Part shown: one piece after another, positions 34,119 to 46,700 of the stretch
Numbering within the stretch: the first letter of the stretch is position 1
Layout of the letters: each line of letters opens with the position of its first letter
Origin: Ichthyophonus hoferi
Taxonomy: Eukaryota > Opisthokonta > Ichthyosporea > Ichthyophonida > Ichthyophonidae
Length of the DNA stretch: 49,409 bases
Direction of reading: 5' to 3'
NCBI GenBank assembly: GCA_002751075.1
Contig: NAOQ01000164.1
Span: 11,295 to 60,703 of the forward strand
The notes under the pieces: model-generated
Database searches by the model: none
The model's input: the letters and a program-made list of their open reading frames with translations, nothing else
Told to the model about the DNA's origin: nothing
Position numbers and translations under genes: made by a program

Positions 34119-37100
34119 ATGACCAACATGTCCGACACTCTATTCTCGTTCAATGCCATGGATTTTGCAAACTTTGCCTCTTCGCATCGTAATTCAGAAA
34201 CTCTTAGTAGATCCTTTGGCGAATCACGATCCTATGATAAAGCAACTGGCTTAGAATCAGGCAATATTGTTGGCCAGGCGAACCTCAATACTATTAAGGC
34301 ATGTGAATGGGACTGGTGTGTATAATAGGATAGAAGTAGTCTGGGTGGTAATAGGTTAGAAAGTTCTTGGTGACCTAGTGGGCTGGGAATAGACGAGCAT
34401 GTGTGGTTGTAACGGCGTGTAAGATGAACGCTTATCGGGTTGAAAGTACAGAAAGCTGGCCTGCAAGACTGGCCGTTGAGACCTGGTGAAAACGTAGGAC
34501 GAGGCAGCATTAGCTTGGAGCAGGGCTCCAGAGTCTACTATTCTCAGACTACTGTGCCTAACAACCAGGCCCTCAAGCTAGATGCTTCTCCTGCAATGGG
34601 CCAGCATGGCTCGGTAGGATCCGAGGGCATTAAGGCCCGGCTAGAAAGAGTGTCAGAGGATCGTGGTTGGCCCGTTAATCATGTCTCAGATATTGGTCGT
34701 AGGGCATCTACAGGGACTGGACGGTATATGCCCAGTCACTCTGGTTTGTGGGCCAATGATGGCCTAAGAAGTGCTGAGGTAACCCTATCCTATGTGAATG
34801 CATGCCAGAGTAGAGTATATGTCATGAGATGTTTAGTAATTGGATGAGTAGGGCTGACTGGGGTTGACTGGGGTACAGGATCATGTGTACTTGCCGTCCA
34901 GGGACGGCCAAAGGAAGTCTGATACTCACGGTATACTAGGAGAGACCAGGATGCCTGCAAGGAAATACGAACAATGGGTAGGTTGGTACACGCAGAGGGC
35001 CTTTGGGAAAGATTGTACAGGTGCTTAACCAGATATATATTTTTAATATGTAGGGCCGTTATTAACACCAGGGCATCCTCCCTATATATGGGTGTATATA
35101 TCAAGTTTCACATATCAAACTATTTCTTGTAGCTTTCCTGCCTGGAGATGCAATCTTATAGTAGATGCTAGATATAGCCATGCAAACATTAAATACTAAC
35201 AACTAGGGACGTGGCAGTATAATGGCTCGGGTGCTACTGGCAAGGTGGAAGGGTCAACTACCCTAGAGGAAATCACCTTGAATATGGGTATGGTGGGGAG
35301 GGTTGGAACTGAGGGAGGCCAGGCTTGTGGCAGGCACTAATCAAGGTTGGGGTGTGCAGCACAAATGAACATGTATGAGAATGCCATGTGCCGCCATACA
35401 CGACCTACTATATACGGGGTGAGTAGGGAGATACATATTTGCCAACGCTTTGAAGTGATTTTATTGGATCATTGAGGTGCAGTGGTTATGACGATGTGAT
35501 TATTATACTGAGAACTTATGAGTCTAGAAACGTGATCGGAGGAGTGGGGAGTGACAGCGATACGCAATCGGAAATATTGTTGTGGTAGCCTTGTAAGCAT
35601 ATAGCATATCTGTTGTATTCTTCAAAAAAAAAATATATTTCATAAATTTGTACCCATCAGTCCACGGTATGATGCTCTTGTACTCAATGGCTGATAGTAT
35701 AGATTATGCAGGCCCCAGGAGTAGGAGAGCCTGTACACTCCACGAAGCATATCAATCGACCAGCTTCCACAGGCCAGCAGAGCGATCATAAAAACTCTAC
35801 GATGGCCTCTAGGCCCACCTCGACTCACCAGGTATCACACCTTCCGCGTATCTGGGTATGGCTGGGGGAAGGAGAGGCCTTTTGGGACATGTATTGTGAA
35901 TTTAGCAGCCATCATGTGCAAGTCAGGACCGGTTAAATTTTATTTGGGGAAGGCCTAATTCGTGTTGGGGGTGGACAGTGCCGCTTCTTCTACAGTGGAT
36001 ACTGCAAGCACGGCGACAAGTGCAAGTTCAGCCACGGCACCGCGGAGGCTAATACAAACAGCCAGACGCGACCCTCCCCACCCTATCAATCAGGAACACG
36101 TAGGATTTCAGATGTGAGCCGCTTTTCAGGGTTACAGAGAAACCCCAGACTAGCTCCAGACAGAAGATGGTCGTGGAGCGGGGACGACCAAGAGAGCTTG
36201 GATCATGGCATGGAGGCATGGGTCAGGTTAGTTGATGGCTTAGAGGATAATATAATAGTGGTTGAGGAGGGCAAGAGCTAGGCTGAGGGAGATTGCTGAC
36301 TATGGGTGGCCAACAGAGATGGTATGATTACACTGGAATCTTTAAAAGGTCACTTTGTACAACTATGCAAGGTACTTGCCTATTCAAATGCGGCTTGCCT
36401 CTTTACCATTACCTTTCTATGGCTACTTTAATGATATTATCCTTTCAATATCTCTTTCTCTTTCGTGTTTTATCCCGCTCTTTTTGCCTTGTGCAGGCCC
36501 CGAAACTTTTTAGAGCTAATTTTTTTTAAATGTTTTCCACTGCACATTAATAGTTTATTCTTTACATTGTCCTGCCCACCCACCCTTTTATTGCTTTCGA
36601 CGTTATAGCGACTATTAATAGTAACTGGGTAATTATTCTTTTGGTACTCATCGTGACCAATCCAATGACGGGGATTGTAGGACCAGCATGGATGTAGATT
36701 TCTGCAGGGTCGTATGGAGAAAAGGGCCTGGTGTGATGCCATTTACCAGGAAGTCTTGCCCCATCTGGCATCTCTGATGATAGGTATCTGCTACTTCTCT
36801 TATTGCCCCACCTTTGTTGTGTACCTCTGTTCTATTTTACCTTTCCACACTCCCCTTACCTTCAATACCCTCTCACCAAAATAACATGGTTTGACGTACA
36901 GATCCCTTTGGAAACTATCTGTGTCAGAAACTAGTAGAGTGCTGTTCAGCAGAGCAGCTACAGGGCATTGTCGAGGGCGTGGCTCCCTCTCTAGTGTCCG
37001 TGGCCCTCAACATTCATGGTACTAGGGCCGCCCAGAAATTGGTTGAGCATCTTGCTGATGGTTATCAGGTATGTACAGGCCACCTCAGCTATTAGTTCAG

Positions 37101-38900
37101 GGTGGGCTCAGGTCTGATGGTTTGGATGGGCAGATTGAGCTGGTGGTGCGGGCGCTGCAAGGCCACGTTGTCACCCTAATTAAGGACTTGAACGGCAACC
37201 ATGTGGTTCAGCGTTGTCTTCAGTGTCTTCCCCCACCTGGCAACCAATTTATATGTGATGCTGTAGCCCAATACTGTGTAGAGGTTGCTACACATCGCCA
37301 TGGCTGCTGTGTTATGCAGCGTTGCATTGACTATGCATCGGAGAGACAACAAGTAGGTTCCTCCCTGTATTGCTTGGACACAGCATTTTGCATACCACTT
37401 CATATGGCCGTGGTTTAGGTAGCTAGGATGTTTCACCTGTATATTTTTACGATAGGATAGAAGTTTGTAGAATTAAAGTGGGTTGGGTGGGGAGAATATC
37501 TTTGGCTTCCTATTTCTGTTACTATTCTTGTTAATGATCTTGAATCTGGAGAGAGGCTGCCGTGTTGTGTGTTTGGTGACCCACTGGATGATTGGATTGA
37601 TCCTAGATCATGCATATATTACCCTGAGCTGAGCACTGATAGGTGATGGCTCACAGGCACAGCTGGTGACAGAGGTGACCTTCAACGCCCTGACCCTAAT
37701 CCAGGTAAGTGTTTATTTTTTGAACAATATTGTATTAATGCGGTACCGAATTGGTTGAAGTCCGGTAATGCTCGCTAGTGATATGGACCAGGGTTCATGA
37801 TTACATTTTAACTGAGGTTCGGCTCATTGCTTCCCAAGTCGGGGCTAAATAATTCTATACGGGGCTTGGTGAACATACTGTCATTAGGATATGCTTGTTG
37901 TATATTCACCTATGGTTAGTGGGTATATAATAGTCAGGTCTTTATCATTGATTATATATTAAGATATTTTTCAATGATCTCCTTATTACCAACAATTCAT
38001 TACATACCTTCACATCCTCATACCTTAGCCTAGCCCCACGGTTGGTGTTATGTAGGATTAGAGTTAGATGGGTTGCGTGGATACTAACCGGTATTGTAGG
38101 ATGCATATGGCAACTATGTGGTACAGTATGTACTGGAGTTGGGTATGTCTCGCTTCAGTGATGTGCTAGTCCGACGCTTTCTAGGCAATGTAAGCCAATT
38201 GGCCATTCAGAAGTTTTCATCCAATGTCATTGAAAAGGTAGGATGGGGCCTAGGACTGTAACCGAGTGTGATGGCTGGCTGGATATCATGCTTATGATGC
38301 ACTCTTTTTCCCACAGTGTCTGCGTGTGGCCGAGAGAGATACTTTTAATAGTCTTGTTGACGAGCTCATGGATCAGGTATTACCACTTGCTATATTATTG
38401 ATAAACACCGCACTACCTGCACTAATTATCACTATTATAGTGACTATCAATCATATCATACACTGTTAGATGGTTTGTTGATTGCTATTCAGGGTATGGG
38501 ATCCTTTTCACTTACCGCATTGATCCATTTGCCAGATGTGGTTGCCTCGCCTACTGCAAGATCCTTTTGGTAACTACGTCATTCAAACCGCATTGACTAT
38601 TGCCGAAGGACAACGTTATATTGAGGTAAATAATTTAAACCTTACCTATTTGAATACTCTTTCTTTTTTTTTTGGTGGTATATCCCGGACGCCTGCCTGG
38701 TTGTGGTTGGGAATTGCTAGAGAAAAGGTGTATGGCTTTGGCATGTTTTGATGGTTCTGACCAATTTATACCACTAGTTGGTAGAAGGCATCCGACCGTA
38801 TCTCAATCTAATTGGCCATCTGCCCTACGGCAAAAAGATTCAATATAAGATTGCCAAGGATGACTTAGCCCGAGCGAATCAGGCCAAGGGTCGGCGTTGA
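34119..38900 (+). CDS. CCCH zinc finger-PUF (Pumilio-family) RNA-binding protein, 15 exons
   Basis: PUF proteins bind 3' UTRs in the cytoplasm and repress or destabilise mRNA. Exons: 34119-34298, 34452-34778, 35218-35287, 35360-35418, 35712-35831, 35979-36226, 36317-36371, 36681-36783, 36902-37068, 37134-37352, 37657-37704, 38100-38237, 38317-38376, 38536-38625, 38778-38900; about 668 aa. Residues 1-252 are low-complexity. A CCCH finger follows (253-271, CRFFYSGYCKHGDKCKFSH; spacing C-x7-C-x5-C-x3-H). Eight PUF repeats carry their RNA-contact triads: R1 CRFLQ, R2 NYLCQ, R3 TRAAQ, R4 NHVVQ, R5 CCVMQ, R6 NYVVQ, R7 SNVIE, R8 NYVIQ. The C-terminus ends HLPYGKKIQYKI... as in other PUFs. R7 reads G, and R8 and R6 read U, so a UGU core is expected. 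Phases agree from exon 2 on. The exon 1 donor would be GC (AAG/gcatgt), the weakest join, and the start (34119 or 34128) is uncertain. The finger joined to a PUF domain is unlike human PUM1/2. Confidence 0.9.
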
Positions 38901-40430
38901 TAGGTCAATAAGGGGGATGATTTCGGTTGTCTTCTCCCTCATTGCTTTTGCTACTGTTCACTTGTTGCCAGCATACTGCATATAGTATGGTTTTTTATCT
39001 GGTGTATTTGTTCAGCTGTTGTAATAATAGTCGTTTGTTTCATAAGGGTATGAGAATATGTCAGCCCAGAGTTGTGATGAAGAAGAAAAGCATAGGGAGA
39101 CATTCTGTGTCTGGGTTGTATATGTAGCAATAGCATCACTACCTGCGTATTTTAGTTACACGAACATATGAGGGAGAGGTACTCATAATTGCCTAATTGC
39201 CTAACTCTCTGCAATATATTAATACGTTAGAGTGGCATGTTGTAAAGTAGAAGTGAATCTTGATATAATAAGATTAATTATAATTAGATTAAAGTTACAT
39301 AGTTAATGTAGATATGTAAATTTTAATGTTTTCATTGTACGCCATCTGTATATTATATATCTATCATATTTCCATCGAATTGTCTGTTATTACAATTGAT
39401 TGTGTAGGTTGTCTACTTACATCAAGGACGATTAACTAAGTGGTGGATTATGCACTTTTGGCCAGAGTTCGGCTGACTTGACTAATCTTGATTAAAGAAG
39501 TTGCGGGCCAAGCCTGGCCGCACTATTAAAGGCCATTCTGCCTTGTCTTTTACTGGGCCGTATTAGGAATGTTTTATATTATACTAATTTATGCTTTATT
39601 ACCCATGATAATTAATAATCTAATGGCTCGATTGATTTCATTTGTAGTTAATCTGCTGTTCAAGCTTTGCCAGCTGTGCACTCCTTCAAGGAGTCAGTTT
39701 TCTTGTATGTTATTTCATTTACAATTTTATAGATGTTAAGCCACAGGCTTAGCACTGGTAGCACTAGTAGAAAACGACAGTATATATTTATCTAGTTCAG
39801 ATTTTATAAATTATTATTTTCATATTGCGTGTAGTAGCTGTATAGTCTACTTTTGGAAGTGGAAACCGGTATATTTCATTCCCATATGCAATCCTCTACT
39901 TTCTTGTTCCGAAATGTTTTACTGAACTACTATTTATTGTATATCTTTTTTGTTGATATGATTGGATGATTGAACATATCTCGGACTATCGTCCATCTGA
40001 TCAATAATGCGTTTAAGATTTTCCATATTGAACACTGGTTTATGACTTGCCAATAGATAGCCTATATTAAGTGTTCCTTGGGTCCCGAATAGCTTCTGCC
40101 ATTATTGGTTGTTTACATATCTCTTCAAGTATCTGTTAAAACTAGCATGTATCCACTGTTAACTTAAGCTTGTACCATTCGGACATGATAAATTTGTACA
40201 TATATTCTTATATAAAATACAAACAACCTTTCGGTCAAGACAAGAATGTCCCATCCCTGTCACAACCAAGTATTTCACTATTAAAACTACATTTAATTTT
40301 TTTTGATTTTTACGACTAATGATGACTCTTTTGAGGATTATAAAATACTTGGTTCGGAGGCTTTCGCACTCACTCCTTTTTGTTTGATTGAAGCTTACTG
40401 ACACTCCATAAAATAATCTGATCTCTCTGT

Positions 40431-40520
40431 TTGGACACAGGAGTCAGTCACATGCTCCATAAAATCGATGTTGCGTTTTTCAACGGCAACACAAAATTCT
40501 CTACTTTCAACATACCTCCT
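40431..40520 (+). mobile_element. Scrap of an LTR-element aspartic protease
   Basis: The plus strand reads LDTGVSHML, the active-site signature D-T/S-G-x-S-H of Ty1/copia-type proteases. It is a broken fossil without recognisable LTRs nearby, and its extent is uncertain. Confidence 0.45.
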
Positions 40521-41204
40521 GGTTAAGTTGTGACCAATGCGTACACCCTTTCCATTATGATTGCTTGTTTTGTGCTTATTAAATACCTTGGCAATAATTA
40601 ATTTAGACTATCAAATCACTCGCCTGACAATTCAAATATTTGGGTGGCTAGTAGAATTGCTGTACTAAGAAAATGTGAGCACACTACTAAAAACTACATT
40701 CTATAATATAATCGACTTGAATCATTCTGGTCACTTATCTATGTTCCAGGAATCAGACTAATTTCATGAGTCCATGTTTTTGATGAAATCATGAGTGAAA
40801 AGCAATTATTTTCTTGGAGTACGTACACTATGAATGATCTATGTCTAGATCATGTCTGTAGCAAAGCTTGGTTGAATAACTCAGTCTTATCATCATGGAA
40901 ATTGAAACACCTTCCGTTTATGTTTTTTATTTCGACATTATGATACTTAGATGTATGATTTACAGGATCTCTCTAGTTAATAGTTTGAATGATAACATGT
41001 ACAAGTTAATGTCAGGCCTTTCTATACATTTATCAAATCTAATATCATCTATAAACATGATAATATTTGGTTTCTGGTTCAGCCTGTCATTGTCCATTCA
41101 GTGTTACCCACCTTATATCACAATTACTATAGACATTTTCCTTTAGTTGTACCTAATAACGCGTCTCTTCTCACATCCCGAGTAGCAACTGGTAAGCGCA
41201 CCAA

Positions 41205-41426
41205 TTATTTACCAATTAATGGGAATGTGTGTATTGTTTTCGAGCTATTATGAATACCAGAACAATCCATTGGAAAACTCTTCACTTCATCTAACTCTCG
41301 TTCAATGCCGGGCCAAAGCAAAAGATTGGTTGGCTTCCATCTAATCATTCTATATCTCCTCGAGTAACTGGTTAAGTAAAATTTAAAGCGCATACTTTGT
41401 ACAAGCCAAGCACATACATTGTACAA
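41205..41426 (-). mobile_element. Possible scrap of an LTR-element integrase
   Basis: The minus strand reads LLLWPGIERELDEVKSF, resembling the WPG...DI...V segment of the integrase zinc-binding region in Ty3/gypsy and BEL elements. It is broken, with no LTRs identified. The match is short and weak. Confidence 0.35.
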
Positions 41427-41647
41427 ACCAAGAGGATACCTTATAAGCCATATCCGATGTTCTTTGGAGAGCCTCTACTCCTGAATCAATCCACGCACTG
41501 AGTTGACTTGGCATATATTCCTTACTTCTAAATTTAATAACCAATTATTGTTCAAATATATAGTAGTATAAAAGTAAAAGAAAGACCAGTGGTAGTAACT
41601 TTAGAAAGATCGGAAAACAACTAATAGAAATGCGTTTTTATTGAGTT

Positions 41648-41810
41648 CTCTTTGTTTATCGTACGTGCCAATTGCGGTTAAAATCTGTATATTGCAAACA
41701 ACTCACAAGCGATAACAGGGACTCACTAGAATTATCTGATTTTATCTTGGGAAATTAACACTCTTTTGCCTTTATTTAGAGAGCCAGTTAACTTATCTTT
41801 TTCATTAATG
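41648..41810 (+). repeat. Dispersed repeat, copy B
   Basis: Resembles 29615-29815 in the same orientation, with many substitutions. No coding content. Confidence 0.6.
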
Positions 41811-43758
41811 TTGGTGTTCACATGCCACATATTATGTTTTAGCATATATAATTTCATCATCTGCTTGCTATCAGTACTTCGGCCAAGCTACGTGTTCATT
41901 CAGAGCTAATGGTTTTGTAATATTTACTAACAACAAGAGTTAGTTAGAAATAATAATTGGTTTGAAATAATTTTAATATATATATAATGTGTTAGAATTA
42001 CCGCACTGAATAGTTTGTGGTACTCTTAACTTCGGCTTGACCAGTATGTATGAGCGAAGTACGTATGACCTCATAGAAGTAACTGTCAAAGCATATAATG
42101 AGATGTGTCAATGTCAGATAGGCTGGAACCTATAAAATTTTATTGAATATGCTTAGTAATAAGTCATTAACCTCTTTACAATTGGTTTAGATTAATTCTT
42201 TTTAAAATCAGCAATCAATAACCGTTAAGACATTTGTTTTCTTTGTATAGAATACAGATTTGGGAAGCCACAACATATTCCTGAAACTGTACCAGGTTAC
42301 AGTTCTAGGTACATAAGGAGGTCTATGACACCAGAAAGGGGGCGGGAATCCAGAGATTAAATAAGTGAGGAATGTTGTAACTCATGAGTGGGAATTCTAA
42401 TTGACATCTGATCAGTTATTAATACGACATCAAGTGATGTCGAGATGCCTTGCGATTAAGCACAAGGTCGAGTTATCAACGAGCACCAGTGAGGAGGATT
42501 CATCGTTAGTGGTGATAACAAGGGAGACACAAATTGTGAACAGAGAACGAAGATTTGTTGGACGGCAACAATCTAAGTCTACAGTCAGCCACAAGAAGGA
42601 AATTGCAAGGTTGTCAACAATCAACCATCAATACCTCAACAGTAACACGCTGTATGACTAATATGCGATGTTTCCTTGTAATGAACTTACTTCATTTTAC
42701 ATAATAAATATACCCCTTATTGAACATGATTTTGGTTATTACACAAAAATATTAGCATGCCCCTGGGTTAAAATTGGATCGATCATGACTATATATTATA
42801 AAAGCTATAACAGGAACAGTGTTGAATGATGCATTATTTTCCGCAGTTAATATTAGTTGTCATTTAATTGTCTCAATTGGTATTTGATTATCACATAATA
42901 TTACAATTAGTGGTTAATTGCCATCTTATGGACTATTAGTAATTAGTATGCAGCTACACTTAGCCTAGACTCCTGAAAGAGAACGGTAACATCATAACAG
43001 TACCAGCAAATAGATTGGTCCTCATATCATTAGTTCAATCTAAATGAAGTATAATAATGTCTTGTATCCTATATTTTTATATATATTTTTCTCGCTGCTA
43101 ATAAACAGTTTTGGATTACTACATACATTCAAGGCTATATGCGAGGCCGCCAAACATTAACGATAAGATTAGATTGATATTTTATCACTGAGGATTGGTT
43201 ATGAAGCAGCTGGTAAAACTATTAACATTATTAAGACATAATTTTAATCTTCTAAATATATCAATATATTTAAAACAACTTTAATATCATGCACTGATAT
43301 GTAGCTACTAACCATATAGTACTTGCCGTCGTTTATATTCGAATATGTTTACATCAAGGCATTTATGATAAACACGTGTCTTTTTAATGACCAGAGTACC
43401 CATGAACCATGATAAACGAACAAGACATTAATTTACAGTATACAACCAGGTATAACTAAGAAAACCTGGTTCTATCAAATCAGTATTTACCTACATCCAC
43501 AGTAACTGAAAGGCACATATTATAGATATCTAAATAAGATTATGATGATTAGTGAGTTAATCCATTAAATTATAATAAATGACTAGATAACCACCTCTAC
43601 AGGGGATTACACACATATATATATATATATACAGATAAACAACTGTATGATATTTTCAATAATAAAACATGTGCTAATATTGTCCACTCCAATCAACCCA
43701 AAATCATTTAAACATCTACAGCTAATAATTGGTTTTTTTGATTAATGAAGTATGTCCC

Positions 43759-46700
43759 CTAGAGCTCCCAGTTGTCATCTAGGGGGTCTGGTGGACTGTG
43801 AGGCTGGGCCAGAATTGTTAGCCCTGCTGTTGACGGGATAGTAATGATGTTGGTATTGAGGAAAGCGGTAGGATGGCTACTGCATTTTGGTAGAACGGTC
43901 TCATTGGCGGAGGGGACCAACTGTAGAACCATTAAAAAAGGTCAATCAACAGTTGATTATTAGTAGAGTAGAATACAATCAAGGGTCGTTTACTTGGACG
44001 TTGAAACTATCTGATACCATGACTACCTACCGTATATTATTATAACGTTATATTATAATGGACACGAGCACATTCTTATTTCTTTCTACTCGATTTCTTT
44101 GAAATAGATATATTGAGGACCCTGTAATAACGGATGTAGAGCTGATTGAATGAGCAAACAAATATCTACAGTTATTTAGCAACCAATATGTGGCATCCTT
44201 ATACTGTGTGTACAGATTGTACACAGTTTCCTTTTGTTTCATGATGATCTGGATTATATCCGCAAATACCCATAACCAAGTTAAAAATCAACCCATATAT
44301 GTACTAGTTCAGTAATTTACACAGGCCATTTTGGATGGCACTTTCGGATTACATTTAGCTGGTTAATAGTATATGGAAGTTTAAAATATCAAGGAAGAGA
44401 TAATTAGCCATCATTGTACAGACCTATCTTATACAACAGACATTTGACAATTCCTAAGTCATTTAACCAGTTGCAAATCACCCACTGATATTACTATCAT
44501 GCAATACCCACCTTATATATGTAAGGCACCTTAGTTTCCAATACTGCATCAGTGTGTCTGATTGTGGGAAAGGATAAGATGTCAAAGAAAGCACTACCAG
44601 GTAAAATCAGTCAATTACACTACACAGCCAATATACGTGTTGGAGTACCAATCAGGTTTGAATGCTCTTGAAAAATTGCACCATATAATGTACAGCAATA
44701 CTTTACAATTTTAAAATCCTACTGAATCCTATCTTATTGGGTAAGTATTTTTTAAAAAAGATATCTCTTTTTAATGTCACCCTTAAACCATGTGACCCCA
44801 GGGAGAAATGAGAGGTATTTACCTAATATGGTAATCCTCCAAACTGTTACCAATTACCATAACCTTCTCTAGGCAATCTAGATTAGCCCAGAGCAAGTTG
44901 TTGTACATACGGGCCCCACAATGAGGCATGTAGAAAAGGGTTGGTGTCTTAGCTTTGCGCCGACATTCCTGCAAGAGATAAGAGGAGACAGAAAGAACAA
45001 TGGGTAATTTTGTGTCAATTACCTCTGAAGACAAACTAATATTAAACCATGAGTGAATAATTTTTAAAAGATATACATATTATAATTTAATGGAGTATGT
45101 ATAAGTATATATAAAAATAAATATAATAGATGGGTGGTAAGATTCACGGACTAGTAAGGTTTTCAGGTGGGGTTGTAGCAACAATAATGCTATATCATAC
45201 TATATCATATCATATATTACTCTACCATTTCATCATAGATCTTACATAAGAGTACACCAACATGCCTGTATGTCTATTAATACATTTATATGCTGTAATA
45301 AAATCCGAGCTATATCCGACTAATCATGGCCGTGCAATTTATTAGTCAATCCCTATTCTGTTAGTTCCTTTCTATCCAATCCATGCTCAATGTTATAATG
45401 CACTTACCTCATTGGTTAATATCAGTTCTATGCCTAACTGCCCCATTACTAGCTTCTCGGCTTCAGAGAGCACAGGATCATAGACCAATCGCAACCCTCC
45501 AGGCTAAGAGGGAGAAGTAAAAAGCTTTTAAGGACGTAAGAAAAATACATATGTATAGTGAGGTATAGTATAATAAATAGTATAGTATAGTAAATAGTAA
45601 TGTAGTACAGGATAGTAAATAGCATAGTGAAGTATAGTATAGTAAATAGTATATTAAATAGTATAGTGTAGTGCAGTATAGTAAATAGTATAGTATAGTA
45701 TTGTAAACAGTATAGTACAGTATAGTAAATAGTGTAGTACAGTATAGTAAATAGTATAGTGAAGTATAGTAGAGTAAATAGTACAGTGTAATATAGTATA
45801 GTAAATAGTATAGCGTAGTGCAGTACAGTAAATAATATAGTATAGTATAGTATAGTGTAATATATATATATATATCTACACGGGTATTGGCCTTGCTATA
45901 GAGGCAACCCAAGGCGCCAACCAGAAGGTAATCTCATGATATGGCGTGTTTAAAGGTGTCAATATAACAAACCATTAGATAGCATAACAAAAGACAATCC
46001 GTTATCTCACCAATCATAAGTCAATAACATACCTGCATGCGCTCAATAAGCACCAATAGAAGAGCTAGTTGGGCTCTAGCGACAGGAGATTCGCCAATAG
46101 GGCCTATCCCATAACAAATAACATCTACTGGTCCCCAGGCCTCTCCTTTCCAGTGCGCCAGCCAATGACTATACACCTCATCTGGCACAGCCTTAAGCAT
46201 CAGCTATCATTCTAGCCCATCGTTTCTTATCCATACTATAGTATATACTATAACATACTATATTATACTATACTATTTGCTATACTATACTTCACTATAC
46301 TATTTACTGTACTATATTACACATATTACACTATACTGTTTGCTATACTATTTCATATACTATACTGCACTATACTATTTACTGTACTATACTATACTAT
46401 ACTATATTATGTTATATTATATTATACTCTAACATACTATACTATATTATATTATACTTCAACATACTATACTATACTATACTATACTATATTATATTAT
46501 ATTATATTATATTATATTATATTATATTATATTATACTATACCATACTATATTATATTATATTATATTATATTATACTATACTATATTATATTATATTAT
46601 ATTTTACTATACTATACTATACTATATTATAGTCCTCTATGAATGGACCCTCATTACGTCACTCTTCGTACATTTCAGAATTGTGCAAACCCCTTTGCAT

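Larger units (their letters stand above)
38901..43758. other. Gene-poor region between PUF and SRRD
   Basis: About 4.8 kb of AT-rich DNA. The 3' UTR of PUF should lie at its left and that of SRRD at its right. Inside are retroelement scraps (40431-40520 and 41205-41426), a dispersed repeat at 41648-41810, and an 86-codon plus-strand frame around 42401-42661 (contains RRFVGRQQSKSTVSHKKE) that I cannot assign and that lacks an ATG near its start. A TTTTAATCTTCTAAAT word near 43240 recalls the inverted-repeat element's end unit. Confidence 0.4.

Noticed and set aside
34859-34935. Possible PUF exon reading GRPKEV after the acceptor gtccag
   Set aside because: It stops after six codons with no donor, while skipping to 35218 keeps phase through the next two exons.
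38494-38535. Acceptor tattcag at 38493 as start of PUF repeat-8 exon
   Set aside because: It would put the following NYVIQ repeat out of frame; the acceptor gccag at 38535 keeps it in frame.
45478-45912. Minus-strand frame of 144 codons rich in Tyr, Leu and Thr
   Set aside because: It is a translation of the TAGTA-word satellite in SRRD intron 4; only its first few codons overlap antisense or other-frame exon sequence.
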